Source: JAWWBG01 sp033721095 (GTDB lineage Bacteria > Actinomycetota > Nitriliruptoria > Nitriliruptorales > Nitriliruptoraceae). Taken from it: DNA of 19,214 nucleotides. Positions 13,458-19,214 of the stretch are shown one piece after another. The notes under the pieces are model-generated. The model did not search any database, was not told where the DNA came from, and saw only the letters and a list, made by a program, of their open reading frames with translations. The stretch is from positions 1 through 19,214 of the forward strand of contig JAWWBG010000020.1 in the NCBI GenBank assembly GCA_033721095.1, read 5' to 3'. Each line of letters opens with the position of its first letter. The stretch's first letter is position 1. The position numbers and the translations under genes are program-made.

Positions 13458-16196
13458 ATGGACACGGGACGGCGATCGGCAGCAGTCATTGCCGGGGTCG
13501 TCGTCCTCGCCGTCGTTGCCGGGGTCGTCGGGTTCGCCACGGCACCACGGAGCGGCACGCCGGCTGTGGCCCCCTCACCCAGCCCGAGCCCGACCGACGT
13601 ACCCGTCGCCGGTGCCCTCGTGACGGTCGCGCCCGGTGCCCCGGCAGTCGGTGCTCGCTCCTGGGATGTCGCCGTCGTTGCCGACAGCACGATCGAGTCG
13701 GTTGTCCTCCGAGCCGATGGCGAAGAGGTCGATCGCTTCGAACCGTCCAACGACGTGCGAAGCCTCCGCACGCAGCTCCGAACGGACTCGGCTGCAACGA
13801 TCGACGCGGTGGCCACGCTTCGCGACGGCCGCACGATCGGTTCGACACCGGTCAGGCCAGCCGAACCGCTGCCGGCGTTGCCGGCGCCGACCGAGTTCGA
13901 GGTCGCGGCCTCCGCCTCGGGCTCGACGCAGGCCGTCGAGGCCACACCGGTCGAGTGGGAGGGGCCCGGTCGGCTCGATGACGGTGTGTTGACCGTCGAG
14001 GACCCGACTGTTGGACGCGTCTTCCTCTACATCACCGACGATGGGTTGCACTGGCACCGCGTGCCTGCGCTTGCCGGCACGTCGGTCCCGCTGCTCGGCG
14101 GGCAGGCCGACCTGTCGGGTCAGCTGCCACGCCTTGACGGTCGCGAGCTCCAGATGGAGTTGTGGCGGGACGACGAGAACGAGGTGGCGATGCTCGGCGT
14201 TGCGCGCGCCACCGTCCTCGAAGAGACGGCCATCGCCGAGGCGCTCACCCAGATCGGGCTGACCGGCAGGGTCGATCTCGGCTACGTCGACGGTGTCACC
14301 GCGTCGGGGGAGCCGATCCTCAAGGACTTCAAGTGGCTGAAGTCGGACACCTGGCAACCACTCGAGTTCCAGTGGTCCACGGACGTGCCCGGGGTCACCC
14401 ACGTGATCTGGCAGGCGTTCGACCACCTCCCGATCGGTGACCCCAACCCGCTGGACAACGCGACTGCGCGGACAGGCGTCGCGGTGCAACCCAACTTCAC
14501 ATTCGTGCCACCGGGCGTCGAGGATCCCGACGCTGCCGACGTCCGCTCGGGCACGTGGACTCGCGGCACCGGCTACCTGACCCATGAGCTGGTGCTGCCC
14601 GACGGAGACAACGTGTCGCTCGACCGTCCCAGCGACCCGCTGTTCTTCGGCGGTTCCCGTGCGAGCCTGGACCTCACGCGCGACTGGTACGTCCGCGTGC
14701 TCGCGTTTGCCGGCGACAACTGGCTGGGCAAGGCCTCCGACATCGTCCGCGTGCATCGCGGCACCACGAACCTGCTCAAGCAGCCGCCGCCGGTCGGTAC
14801 CTACGACGTCACGGCGGAGATCATCGAGCCGACCATCGTCGATCCGACGTACCGCCTCTGTTACGAGGTCGTCACCATCAATGACCTCGACACGGCCAGG
14901 CACCTGGAAGGAGCTGATCTCATCACGCAGTTGGTGGTCTACCGGGATCTCATGACCCTGCAGGCGTTGCGCCTCGCGCATGGGGACACGTTGTGCGTCG
15001 GCCGTTGCTACACCGGCTTGGCATTTCACAAGGACGGGCCCGAGTTCCAGAAGCTCGAGGAGGTCGCCGCGAAGGTCGCTCCTCCACCATGGTCCGACCT
15101 GTACCTCGAATTCGATGCGGCGTTCCCTCCGGAGTGTGATGACAGCGGCTCAGGCTGCGACACGGGACTCGGTGGCTTCGTCGACACGCTGTGCGACGCC
15201 GGCGCGGGCTTTGCCAATGCGCTCCATGACGTCGGCGCCCTGGGCTACAGCGTCCTGCAGGGGGCGTACAACGGGGCGCGCGACGAGATCGTCGACAAGG
15301 TCGTCGAGTGGTCGGGTTGCTCCAAGGTCGTCGACGAGGAGTACTGCAAGGCGGCTGCCAACGTCGCCGCCGACGTCGCGTTGGCGTCCGTCGGCCTGCC
15401 GCCGCGCCTGCCGTCGACCGAGGCGCTCATCGAGGGTGCCAAGGGCGACCTTGCGGACCTGTTGGTTGAGATCGCCACCGAGGAGCTCCCGTGCGGCGAG
15501 CTCGCCGCCGCCAGCGAGATCGTCGACACGCAGGGCCTGACCTGCGAGGAGTTCGCCGACAAGATCGTCGAGGAGGCTGCCAAGCTGGCTGCCAACGCCG
15601 TCCGTGGCGAGGCTCGGGATTCCTACGGGATGCCGTTCCCGCCCGGGGTCGAGGTCATTCCCGACCGGCGTGGCAACGGCCAGCCGCTCCGTGTTCGCCT
15701 CACCGTCACGCCCGAGGAGGGACGCAGCCTCGGCCCGACCTGTGCGGTCGACCTGTCGGCGCGGGCCGAGTGGCTTCCGCCCCTGGGAGAGGGCCTTCCC
15801 TTCCATGGGCTGCTCGACGTCCAGGCCCCTGGCTACTTCCCGACACCGGACGACGCCACCCACCGTCCGTGGCGCGTTCCGCCGACCACCCAGTCTGGTT
15901 GGTATGCGGATCGTTCCATCACGTTCCCCAGGCCGCCGGACGACCAGACGTCCGTCAGCGTCGACGTGATCCTGGCCCCGCCCGCAGGCCTGGAGGCCGG
16001 CACCGTCACCGGCCACCGGCTGGTGGCCGGGCTCAACTGGTCGCCCCAGCAGCCGACGGGCAACGCCCTCGGCTACCAGTGGTGGGATGTCCCCGCCGAC
16101 GTGATGCTGCTGCGGCCCGGTGCCAGGATCGCTGTCCTCGCCGTGTCCGCCTGCGCCAATGGGGACCTCGACCTGGAGGTGCTCGGTGTCGGGTGA
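13458..16196 (+). CDS. Large secreted or membrane-anchored multidomain protein, unknown function
   Basis: A 912-residue exported protein I cannot name. Residues 8-27 are a hydrophobic signal or anchor helix, followed by a PSPSPSP linker. Residues about 50-135 look like an Ig-like beta-sandwich, and about 140-460 contain further Trp-rich beta segments. All 12 cysteines lie from residue 468 onward, an even number suggesting disulfides in the extracytoplasmic half. Residues about 565-720 are a run of amphipathic Ala-rich helices with spaced Cys (TLCDAGAGFANAL, SGCSKVVDEEYC, ELPCGEL, LTCEEFADK) and a short SVGLPPRLPS turn. The C-terminal 190 residues are again beta-rich. It starts with ATG at 13458. 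The stop overlaps the next gene by 11 nt, pairing it with another Ig-like surface protein. Composition and modules recall surface proteins of Chloroflexota and deep Actinomycetota, from memory only. Confidence 0.75.
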   Translation: MDTGRRSAAVIAGVVVLAVVAGVVGFATAPRSGTPAVAPSPSPSPTDVPVAGALVTVAPGAPAVGARSWDVAVVADSTIESVVLRADGEEVDRFEPSNDVRSLRTQLRTDSAATIDAVATLRDGRTIGSTPVRPAEPLPALPAPTEFEVAASASGSTQAVEATPVEWEGPGRLDDGVLTVEDPTVGRVFLYITDDGLHWHRVPALAGTSVPLLGGQADLSGQLPRLDGRELQMELWRDDENEVAMLGVARATVLEETAIAEALTQIGLTGRVDLGYVDGVTASGEPILKDFKWLKSDTWQPLEFQWSTDVPGVTHVIWQAFDHLPIGDPNPLDNATARTGVAVQPNFTFVPPGVEDPDAADVRSGTWTRGTGYLTHELVLPDGDNVSLDRPSDPLFFGGSRASLDLTRDWYVRVLAFAGDNWLGKASDIVRVHRGTTNLLKQPPPVGTYDVTAEIIEPTIVDPTYRLCYEVVTINDLDTARHLEGADLITQLVVYRDLMTLQALRLAHGDTLCVGRCYTGLAFHKDGPEFQKLEEVAAKVAPPPWSDLYLEFDAAFPPECDDSGSGCDTGLGGFVDTLCDAGAGFANALHDVGALGYSVLQGAYNGARDEIVDKVVEWSGCSKVVDEEYCKAAANVAADVALASVGLPPRLPSTEALIEGAKGDLADLLVEIATEELPCGELAAASEIVDTQGLTCEEFADKIVEEAAKLAANAVRGEARDSYGMPFPPGVEVIPDRRGNGQPLRVRLTVTPEEGRSLGPTCAVDLSARAEWLPPLGEGLPFHGLLDVQAPGYFPTPDDATHRPWRVPPTTQSGWYADRSITFPRPPDDQTSVSVDVILAPPAGLEAGTVTGHRLVAGLNWSPQQPTGNALGYQWWDVPADVMLLRPGARIAVLAVSACANGDLDLEVLGVG

Positions 16197-17181
16197 GCGC
16201 GCCTCCGGCAACCTGTTTGCCATCGCCGGCATGTCGCCTGTTGTCACGGTCGCGGTCTCGGTTGCGCTGGTGGCGGGCTCCTTCAGCGCGGGCTGGTTGA
16301 CCGGCCGATCCTCCGATTCGCTGACCGGGGTGAGCCTGCGGACCTCGGCGATGGCGTGGATCGACAGTCCGTCGGATGGTGACGTCCTGCCCGCGGGCAC
16401 GCCCATCGTCAACAGTCACGCGACCGCCCCTGACGGGATCGTCTCGATGACCTTCGAGGTCAACGGGGAGCGCCAGGTCGAACCGGTGGGTGGTGACACC
16501 CTCGAGAACGTCGACTGGTCGTTCGACGGACAACGCCCCGGTATCTACGCCCTCGTCGTCTGGGGAACCACGGCCGCCGGCATCAACACGCCCAGCTCGA
16601 CGGCCACCGTCACGATCGTCGGCGAGGACGGCATGCTGCCGACCGAAGCGCCGACCGGTGGCCTGCTCGCGAGCCCGGAGCCCAGCGGGCCGTCGGATCC
16701 AGTTTCGACGGACCCTGCGGTGCCCGATCCAACATCGGCGCCAACCACACCGGACGGGCCGACGCCAAGCGAATCCGCCACCCCGGATCCCTCGCCGACA
16801 CCCTCTCCGACACCGACACCTTCGCCGACGCCGTCGCCCACGCCGACCCCCAGCCCGACCTTCTGCGGTCCCGCCGCGCCGACGCTGGTGGCCCCGGGTG
16901 ACAACCACGTCGTGCAACCGCAAGACCTCGTGCTCGAGTGGTCACCGAACGGTTCGTGCGCGGCCGAACAGTGGCGCGTCCAGCTGTCGCTGGGTGATGA
17001 CGTGTTCGCGCCGAACGAGACCTACTGGCTGCCGGGCGACCAGACGTCCTGGGCTCCCGCCGAGGAACTGGGGATGGAGAACTGCCAGACGTGGTACTGG
17101 CGCGTGAGCGGCGTCACCGACGGCGGCAACCATTCCGGATCGTGGTCGGCGACGTGGCGGTTCCACACGGGGTGCGGCTGA
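16186..17181 (+). CDS. Membrane-anchored Ig-like/FN3-like surface protein with Pro-Thr-Ser linker
   Basis: A 331-residue exported protein. A hydrophobic anchor (about 18-37) precedes a bacterial Ig-like domain (about 57-145), which opens with AWIDSPSDGDVLPAGTPIV and ends STATVTIVG. A long disordered linker (about 150-226) follows, with a pure Pro/Ser/Thr repeat tract. The C-terminal beta-sandwich (227-331) contains four Cys and the pattern LEWSPNG, TSWAPAEEL, CQTWYWRVSG, SWSATWRFHT, resembling FN3-like surface modules. I chose GTG at 16186 because GGAGG lies 6 nt upstream. The frame is open to an ATG at 16120, inside the preceding gene. The overlap implies co-translation with the 912-residue protein. 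It may bind a partner or the cell wall; no enzymatic motif is visible. Confidence 0.75.
   Translation: MSGERASGNLFAIAGMSPVVTVAVSVALVAGSFSAGWLTGRSSDSLTGVSLRTSAMAWIDSPSDGDVLPAGTPIVNSHATAPDGIVSMTFEVNGERQVEPVGGDTLENVDWSFDGQRPGIYALVVWGTTAAGINTPSSTATVTIVGEDGMLPTEAPTGGLLASPEPSGPSDPVSTDPAVPDPTSAPTTPDGPTPSESATPDPSPTPSPTPTPSPTPSPTPTPSPTFCGPAAPTLVAPGDNHVVQPQDLVLEWSPNGSCAAEQWRVQLSLGDDVFAPNETYWLPGDQTSWAPAEELGMENCQTWYWRVSGVTDGGNHSGSWSATWRFHTGCG
16786..16860 (+). repeat. Low-complexity Pro-Thr/Pro-Ser coding repeat
   Basis: About 75 bases encode alternating Pro with Thr or Ser (for example PSPTPTPSPTPSPTPTPSPT), with a 6-base period at DNA level. This is a spacer between the Ig-like and the C-terminal domain of the surface protein and is prone to length variation. 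Confidence 0.8.
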
Positions 17182-17187
17182 GGCCGC
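17174..17187. terminator. Short hairpin between surface-protein gene and tRNA
   Basis: GCGGC-TGAG-GCCGC is a 5-bp perfect stem whose loop contains the surface-protein stop codon. It lies downstream of both convergent units (the surface operon on plus, the tRNA on minus). It is short and lacks a T-tract, so its terminator activity is tentative. Confidence 0.3.
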
Positions 17188-17208
17188 TGCTGTGCCCCGC
17201 CTGTGCAG

Positions 17209-17283
17209 TGCCGGGGGTGGGACTCGAACCCACACTGGAAGCGGTTTTAAGCCGCTCGCGTCTGCCAGTTGCGCGACCCCGGC
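17209..17283 (-). tRNA. tRNA-Leu (anticodon UAA) with a short variable loop
   Basis: Read on the minus strand, 75 nt fold into a full cloverleaf. The acceptor stem is GCCGGGG/CCCCGGC with discriminator A73 and no encoded CCA. The D-arm has the 3-bp GCG/CGC stem and AACTGGCAGA loop typical of tRNA-Leu. The anticodon stem AGCGG/CCGCT is perfect, with loop CTTAAAA, so the anticodon is TAA (17249-17247), decoding UUA. The T-arm is GTGGG-TTCGAGT-CCCAC. Conserved T8, A14, G18G19, A21, T33 and TTC are all present, and A15 could form a Levitt pair with T48. The variable region is only TCCAGT (6 nt), whereas tRNA-Leu normally has a long class II arm. A TAGCCT -10-like box lies at 17301-17296 on the minus strand. 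UUA is a very rare codon in GC-rich genomes, as with the bldA tRNA of Streptomyces. Confidence 0.9.
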
Positions 17284-17325
17284 GCGTGTCGCGTCAGGCT
17301 AAGCAGTCGCCACGGCCGAGCTGGC

Positions 17326-17853
17326 TCATGGCAGCTCGCGGGCTGCGATCGTGGCGGCCACGAGCATCGCGGCGCCCGCCAACGTGACCCACATCCCGGG
17401 TCCCGGCGCGACCTGGAAGCTCAACGCGCTGTCGACGGGCATCTTGTCCGCCAGGCCGAGCATCTCGCGCAACTGCTCACTGGCGATGAACCGGTCCACG
17501 GGGGGAAACAGCAGCGCGCCAATGGCCACCAGCATCGCGATCCCGAAGCCGGACAGCAGCAGCCCGTCGCGACCGAACGAGACGGGCCGGTCGACGGCCA
17601 GGCCGGCCGCCAGCACCATCGCGGCGATCCCGAGCGCCGGGACCAACCAGCCCCAGGGTTGGGCCTCCCATCCCGCCAGCGACGCAACGGAACCAGACGT
17701 TCGCGAGCCGAGCAGCTCCACGTTCGCCGTGACCTCGTACCAGGCCAGGTAGCCGCCTGCGGCAGCGACGCCGGCGGACACGAGCGCGATGAGCCCCGCA
17801 ATGCCGGCCGGGCGCAGCAACAGCCGCGCCTCCAGGCCGAGGGCACCACGCAT
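17326..17853 (-). CDS. Four-helix integral membrane protein, unknown function
   Basis: A 175-residue membrane protein with four predicted helices (about 17-37, 67-86, 97-116, 152-170). The first extracytoplasmic loop is Trp-containing (LAWYEVTANVELLGS, then GWEAQPWGWLVPAL). The second (about 118-150) is polar, with FPPVDRFIASEQL. The arrangement of helix, Trp-rich loop and short helix pair recalls small actinobacterial membrane families such as the tryptophan-associated membrane proteins, but I cannot assign it with confidence. The ATG at 17853 has AAGGAG about 6 nt upstream on the minus strand. The frame runs further upstream, but that part reads as shadow of purN. It is divergent from purN and may share the 17854-17999 control region. 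The tRNA gene lies 42 nt downstream on the same strand. Confidence 0.75.
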   Translation of the reverse strand: MRGALGLEARLLLRPAGIAGLIALVSAGVAAAGGYLAWYEVTANVELLGSRTSGSVASLAGWEAQPWGWLVPALGIAAMVLAAGLAVDRPVSFGRDGLLLSGFGIAMLVAIGALLFPPVDRFIASEQLREMLGLADKMPVDSALSFQVAPGPGMWVTLAGAAMLVAATIAARELP

Positions 17854-17999
17854 CGTCGCTCCTTCCCGGTTCTGCAACGAACGAGGAGGCCGCCATGCTC
17901 CCTGTCCGACGAGCTCTCGACAAGCAGGGGCGTGGGAGCCGCTGGCTACGCTGGCGGCCTTCCCCGCCGACCGTCGCAGATCGCCCCGAGGAGCCCGCG
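17854..17999. other. Divergent intergenic region before purN
   Basis: This 146-nt gap separates the minus-strand membrane protein from purN. It contains the minus-strand ribosome site next to 17853 and a purN ribosome site GAGGAG at 17988-17993. A -10-like TACGCT at 17947-17952 lies on the plus strand without a good -35 at 16-18 bp. I recognise no riboswitch or clear operator. Confidence 0.4.
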
Positions 18000-18626
18000 G
18001 TGCCCGATGCCCGCCTCGCGGTGCTCGTCTCCGGATCCGGCACGAACCTCCAGGCCCTGATCGACGCGACGACCGAGGACCCCGACTTCGGCGGCCAGAT
18101 CGTGGTCGTCGGCAGCGACCAGCCAGACGCCGGCGCGCTCGACCGGGCACGCGCTGCCGGCATCCCCACCGTCGCCGAGGCGCTCGGCGCCCACCCCGAC
18201 CGGCCGACCTGGGAGAAGGCCCTGGCCGACCGGCTGGCCGAGCATCGGCCCGACATCGTCGTCCTCGCCGGCTTCATGAAGCTCGTGTCCGGCGACTTCC
18301 TCCGTCGGTGGCCCGACCGGGTCGTCAACACGCACCCGTCGCTGCTGCCCGGCCTGCGGGGTGCCCACGCCGTCCGTGACGCCCTCGCGCACGGTGTGAA
18401 GGTCACCGGGTGCACGGTGCACCTGGTGGACGAGGAGGTTGACCACGGCCCGATCATCGCCCAGCAGGCGGTGACCGTGGAGCCGGACGACACCGAGGAG
18501 TCGCTGCACGAGCGCATCAAGGCCGTCGAGCACGTGCTCTTGCCCGCATGTGTGAAGCTGCTGTGCCACGACCGAGTCCAACTCGACGGGCGGGTCGTGC
18601 GCATCCTGGAGGAACCCCATGACTGA
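18000..18626 (+). CDS. purN: Phosphoribosylglycinamide formyltransferase (GAR transformylase)
   Basis: Cytosolic enzyme of de novo purine synthesis that transfers a formyl group from 10-formyl-THF to GAR, yielding FGAR. The 208 residues match PurN. The substrate loop LVSGSGTNLQALID is near the N-terminus, and VVLAGFMKLVSGDFL covers the folate-binding region. The catalytic stretch NTHPSLLPGLRGAHAV holds the Asn and His of the active site, and GCTVHLVDEEVDHGPIIAQ carries the catalytic Asp. I chose GTG at 18000, with GAGGAG 6 nt upstream. An in-frame ATG at 17895 would add 35 Arg/Pro-rich residues with no family counterpart. The stop overlaps purH by 8 bases, a common actinobacterial purNH arrangement. 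Confidence 0.96.
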   Translation: MPDARLAVLVSGSGTNLQALIDATTEDPDFGGQIVVVGSDQPDAGALDRARAAGIPTVAEALGAHPDRPTWEKALADRLAEHRPDIVVLAGFMKLVSGDFLRRWPDRVVNTHPSLLPGLRGAHAVRDALAHGVKVTGCTVHLVDEEVDHGPIIAQQAVTVEPDDTEESLHERIKAVEHVLLPACVKLLCHDRVQLDGRVVRILEEPHD

Positions 18627-19214
18627 CATCCGCCCGGTCCGCAGGGCCCTCGTCTCCTGCTTCGACAAGACGGGCGTGGCTGAGCTGGCTGCCGCCCTCC
18701 ACGAGCAGGGCGTCGCGATCGTGTCCACGGGATCGACCGCGGGTGTCATCCGCGACGCGGGCGTGCCGGTGACCGAGGTCGCCGACGTGACCGGCTTTCC
18801 CGAGTGTCTCGACGGTCGCGTCAAGACCCTTCACCCGAAGGTCCACGCCGGAATCCTCGCCGACCGCACCAAGGACGACCACCTCCAGCAACTCCAGGAC
18901 CTCGACGTCGAACCGATCGACATGGTCGTCGTGAACCTCTACCCCTTCCGGGAGACGGTGCACTCGGGCGCCAGCGACGACGAGATCGTCGAGATGATCG
19001 ACATCGGCGGCCCCACGATGGTGCGCGCCGCTGCCAAGAACCACGAGGGCGTGGCGGTCCTCGTCGACCCGGGCGACTACGACGACGTCCTGTCCGAGCT
19101 GGGCGAGGCCGGCGGCCTGTCGTTGGCGACGCGGGCACGCCTGGCCGGCAAGGCCTTCCGGCACACCGCCGAGTACGACGGGCTCGTCGCCAGCTGGTTC
19201 ATGCGCGACCAGGC
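18619..19214 (+). CDS. purH: Bifunctional AICAR formyltransferase/IMP cyclohydrolase, 5' part
   Basis: Catalyses the last two steps of IMP synthesis. The window ends inside the gene after 198 codons, so only the N-terminal IMP cyclohydrolase domain (MGS-like fold) is seen. Motifs are SCFDKTGVAELA, IVSTGSTAGVIRDAGV, the signature GFPECLDGRVKTLHPKVHAG, IDMVVVNLYPFRETV, and IDIGGPTMVRAAAKNHEGVA. The Lys of VKTLHPKVH is intact. The ATG at 18619 lies inside the end of purN, with GGAGGAA at 18608-18614 as a strong ribosome site, so translation is coupled to purN. The C-terminal AICAR transformylase domain should lie beyond 19214. Confidence 0.96.
   Translation, partial: MTDIRPVRRALVSCFDKTGVAELAAALHEQGVAIVSTGSTAGVIRDAGVPVTEVADVTGFPECLDGRVKTLHPKVHAGILADRTKDDHLQQLQDLDVEPIDMVVVNLYPFRETVHSGASDDEIVEMIDIGGPTMVRAAAKNHEGVAVLVDPGDYDDVLSELGEAGGLSLATRARLAGKAFRHTAEYDGLVASWFMRDQ

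Noticed and set aside
16120..16185. Upstream start of the second surface protein
   Set aside because: It lies inside the preceding gene without a ribosome site, while GTG 16186 has GGAGG at 6 nt and directly precedes the anchor helix.
17209..17283. tRNA as an integration (att) site for a mobile element
   Set aside because: No integrase, no duplicated tRNA 3' end and no composition change are seen on either side within the window.
17895..17999. Upstream extension of PurN to the ATG at 17895
   Set aside because: The extra 35 residues are Arg/Pro/Trp-rich without PurN similarity. The GTG at 18000 has an ideal ribosome site and gives the normal PurN length.

Overview
The window is a very GC-rich stretch with strong G/C bias at codon third positions and many GTG starts. 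It carries a gene order typical of Actinomycetota. The left part follows the block known from Mycobacterium tuberculosis as mfd-mazG-lpqU-eno-Rv1024(divIC-like)-Rv1025(DUF501)-Rv1026(ppx), with an S1-domain gene between the divIC-like and DUF501 genes. I infer a deep-branching actinobacterium (a Nitriliruptoria-like lineage would fit), but the sequence alone does not fix the genus.

Layout. 1-78: tail of an upstream gene, perhaps mfd. 215-8405: a plus-strand housekeeping run. It encodes a SurA/PrsA-like lipoprotein foldase, MazG, a zinc-ribbon membrane protein, enolase, a FtsB/DivIC-like protein, an S1 RNA-binding protein, a DUF501 protein, a Ppx/GppA phosphatase, and a two-domain protein joining a CoA-pyrophosphatase-type Nudix domain to a YjeF-N (NAD(P)HX epimerase-like) domain. 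Many of these genes overlap by 4 bases (GTGA/ATGA), which points to translational coupling. 8427-8804 (minus): a small coiled-coil protein whose C-terminal half resembles the MT0933/Rv0909 antitoxin family. 8997-10389: a CcdA-TlpA thiol-redox pair. 10458-13381: an MMPL/RND transporter followed by an overlapping TetR-family regulator, with a 15-bp palindrome over the transporter promoter. 13458-17181: two overlapping genes for large membrane-anchored or secreted proteins with Ig-like domains, Pro/Ser/Thr linkers and even numbers of cysteines. 17209-17283 (minus): a tRNA-Leu(UAA) that lacks the long variable arm expected of tRNA-Leu. 17326-17853 (minus): a four-helix membrane protein. 18000-19214: purN and the start of purH, overlapping.

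How the parts work together. The left block combines nucleotide sanitation (MazG, Nudix, possibly YjeF-N), central glycolysis (Eno), division (DivIC-like) and polyphosphate/ppGpp metabolism (Ppx). CcdA and TlpA form an electron relay to extracytoplasmic thiols. That could matter for the cysteine-rich surface proteins encoded downstream, though this link is inference. PurN and PurH catalyse the third step and the last two steps of de novo IMP synthesis.

Most unusual features: the short-variable-arm tRNA-Leu(UAA), the Nudix/YjeF-N fusion with a changed nucleotide-binding loop, the unassigned surface-protein pair, and an antitoxin-like gene with no toxin partner beside it. I saw no CRISPR array, insertion sequence, integrase, phage gene or rRNA.
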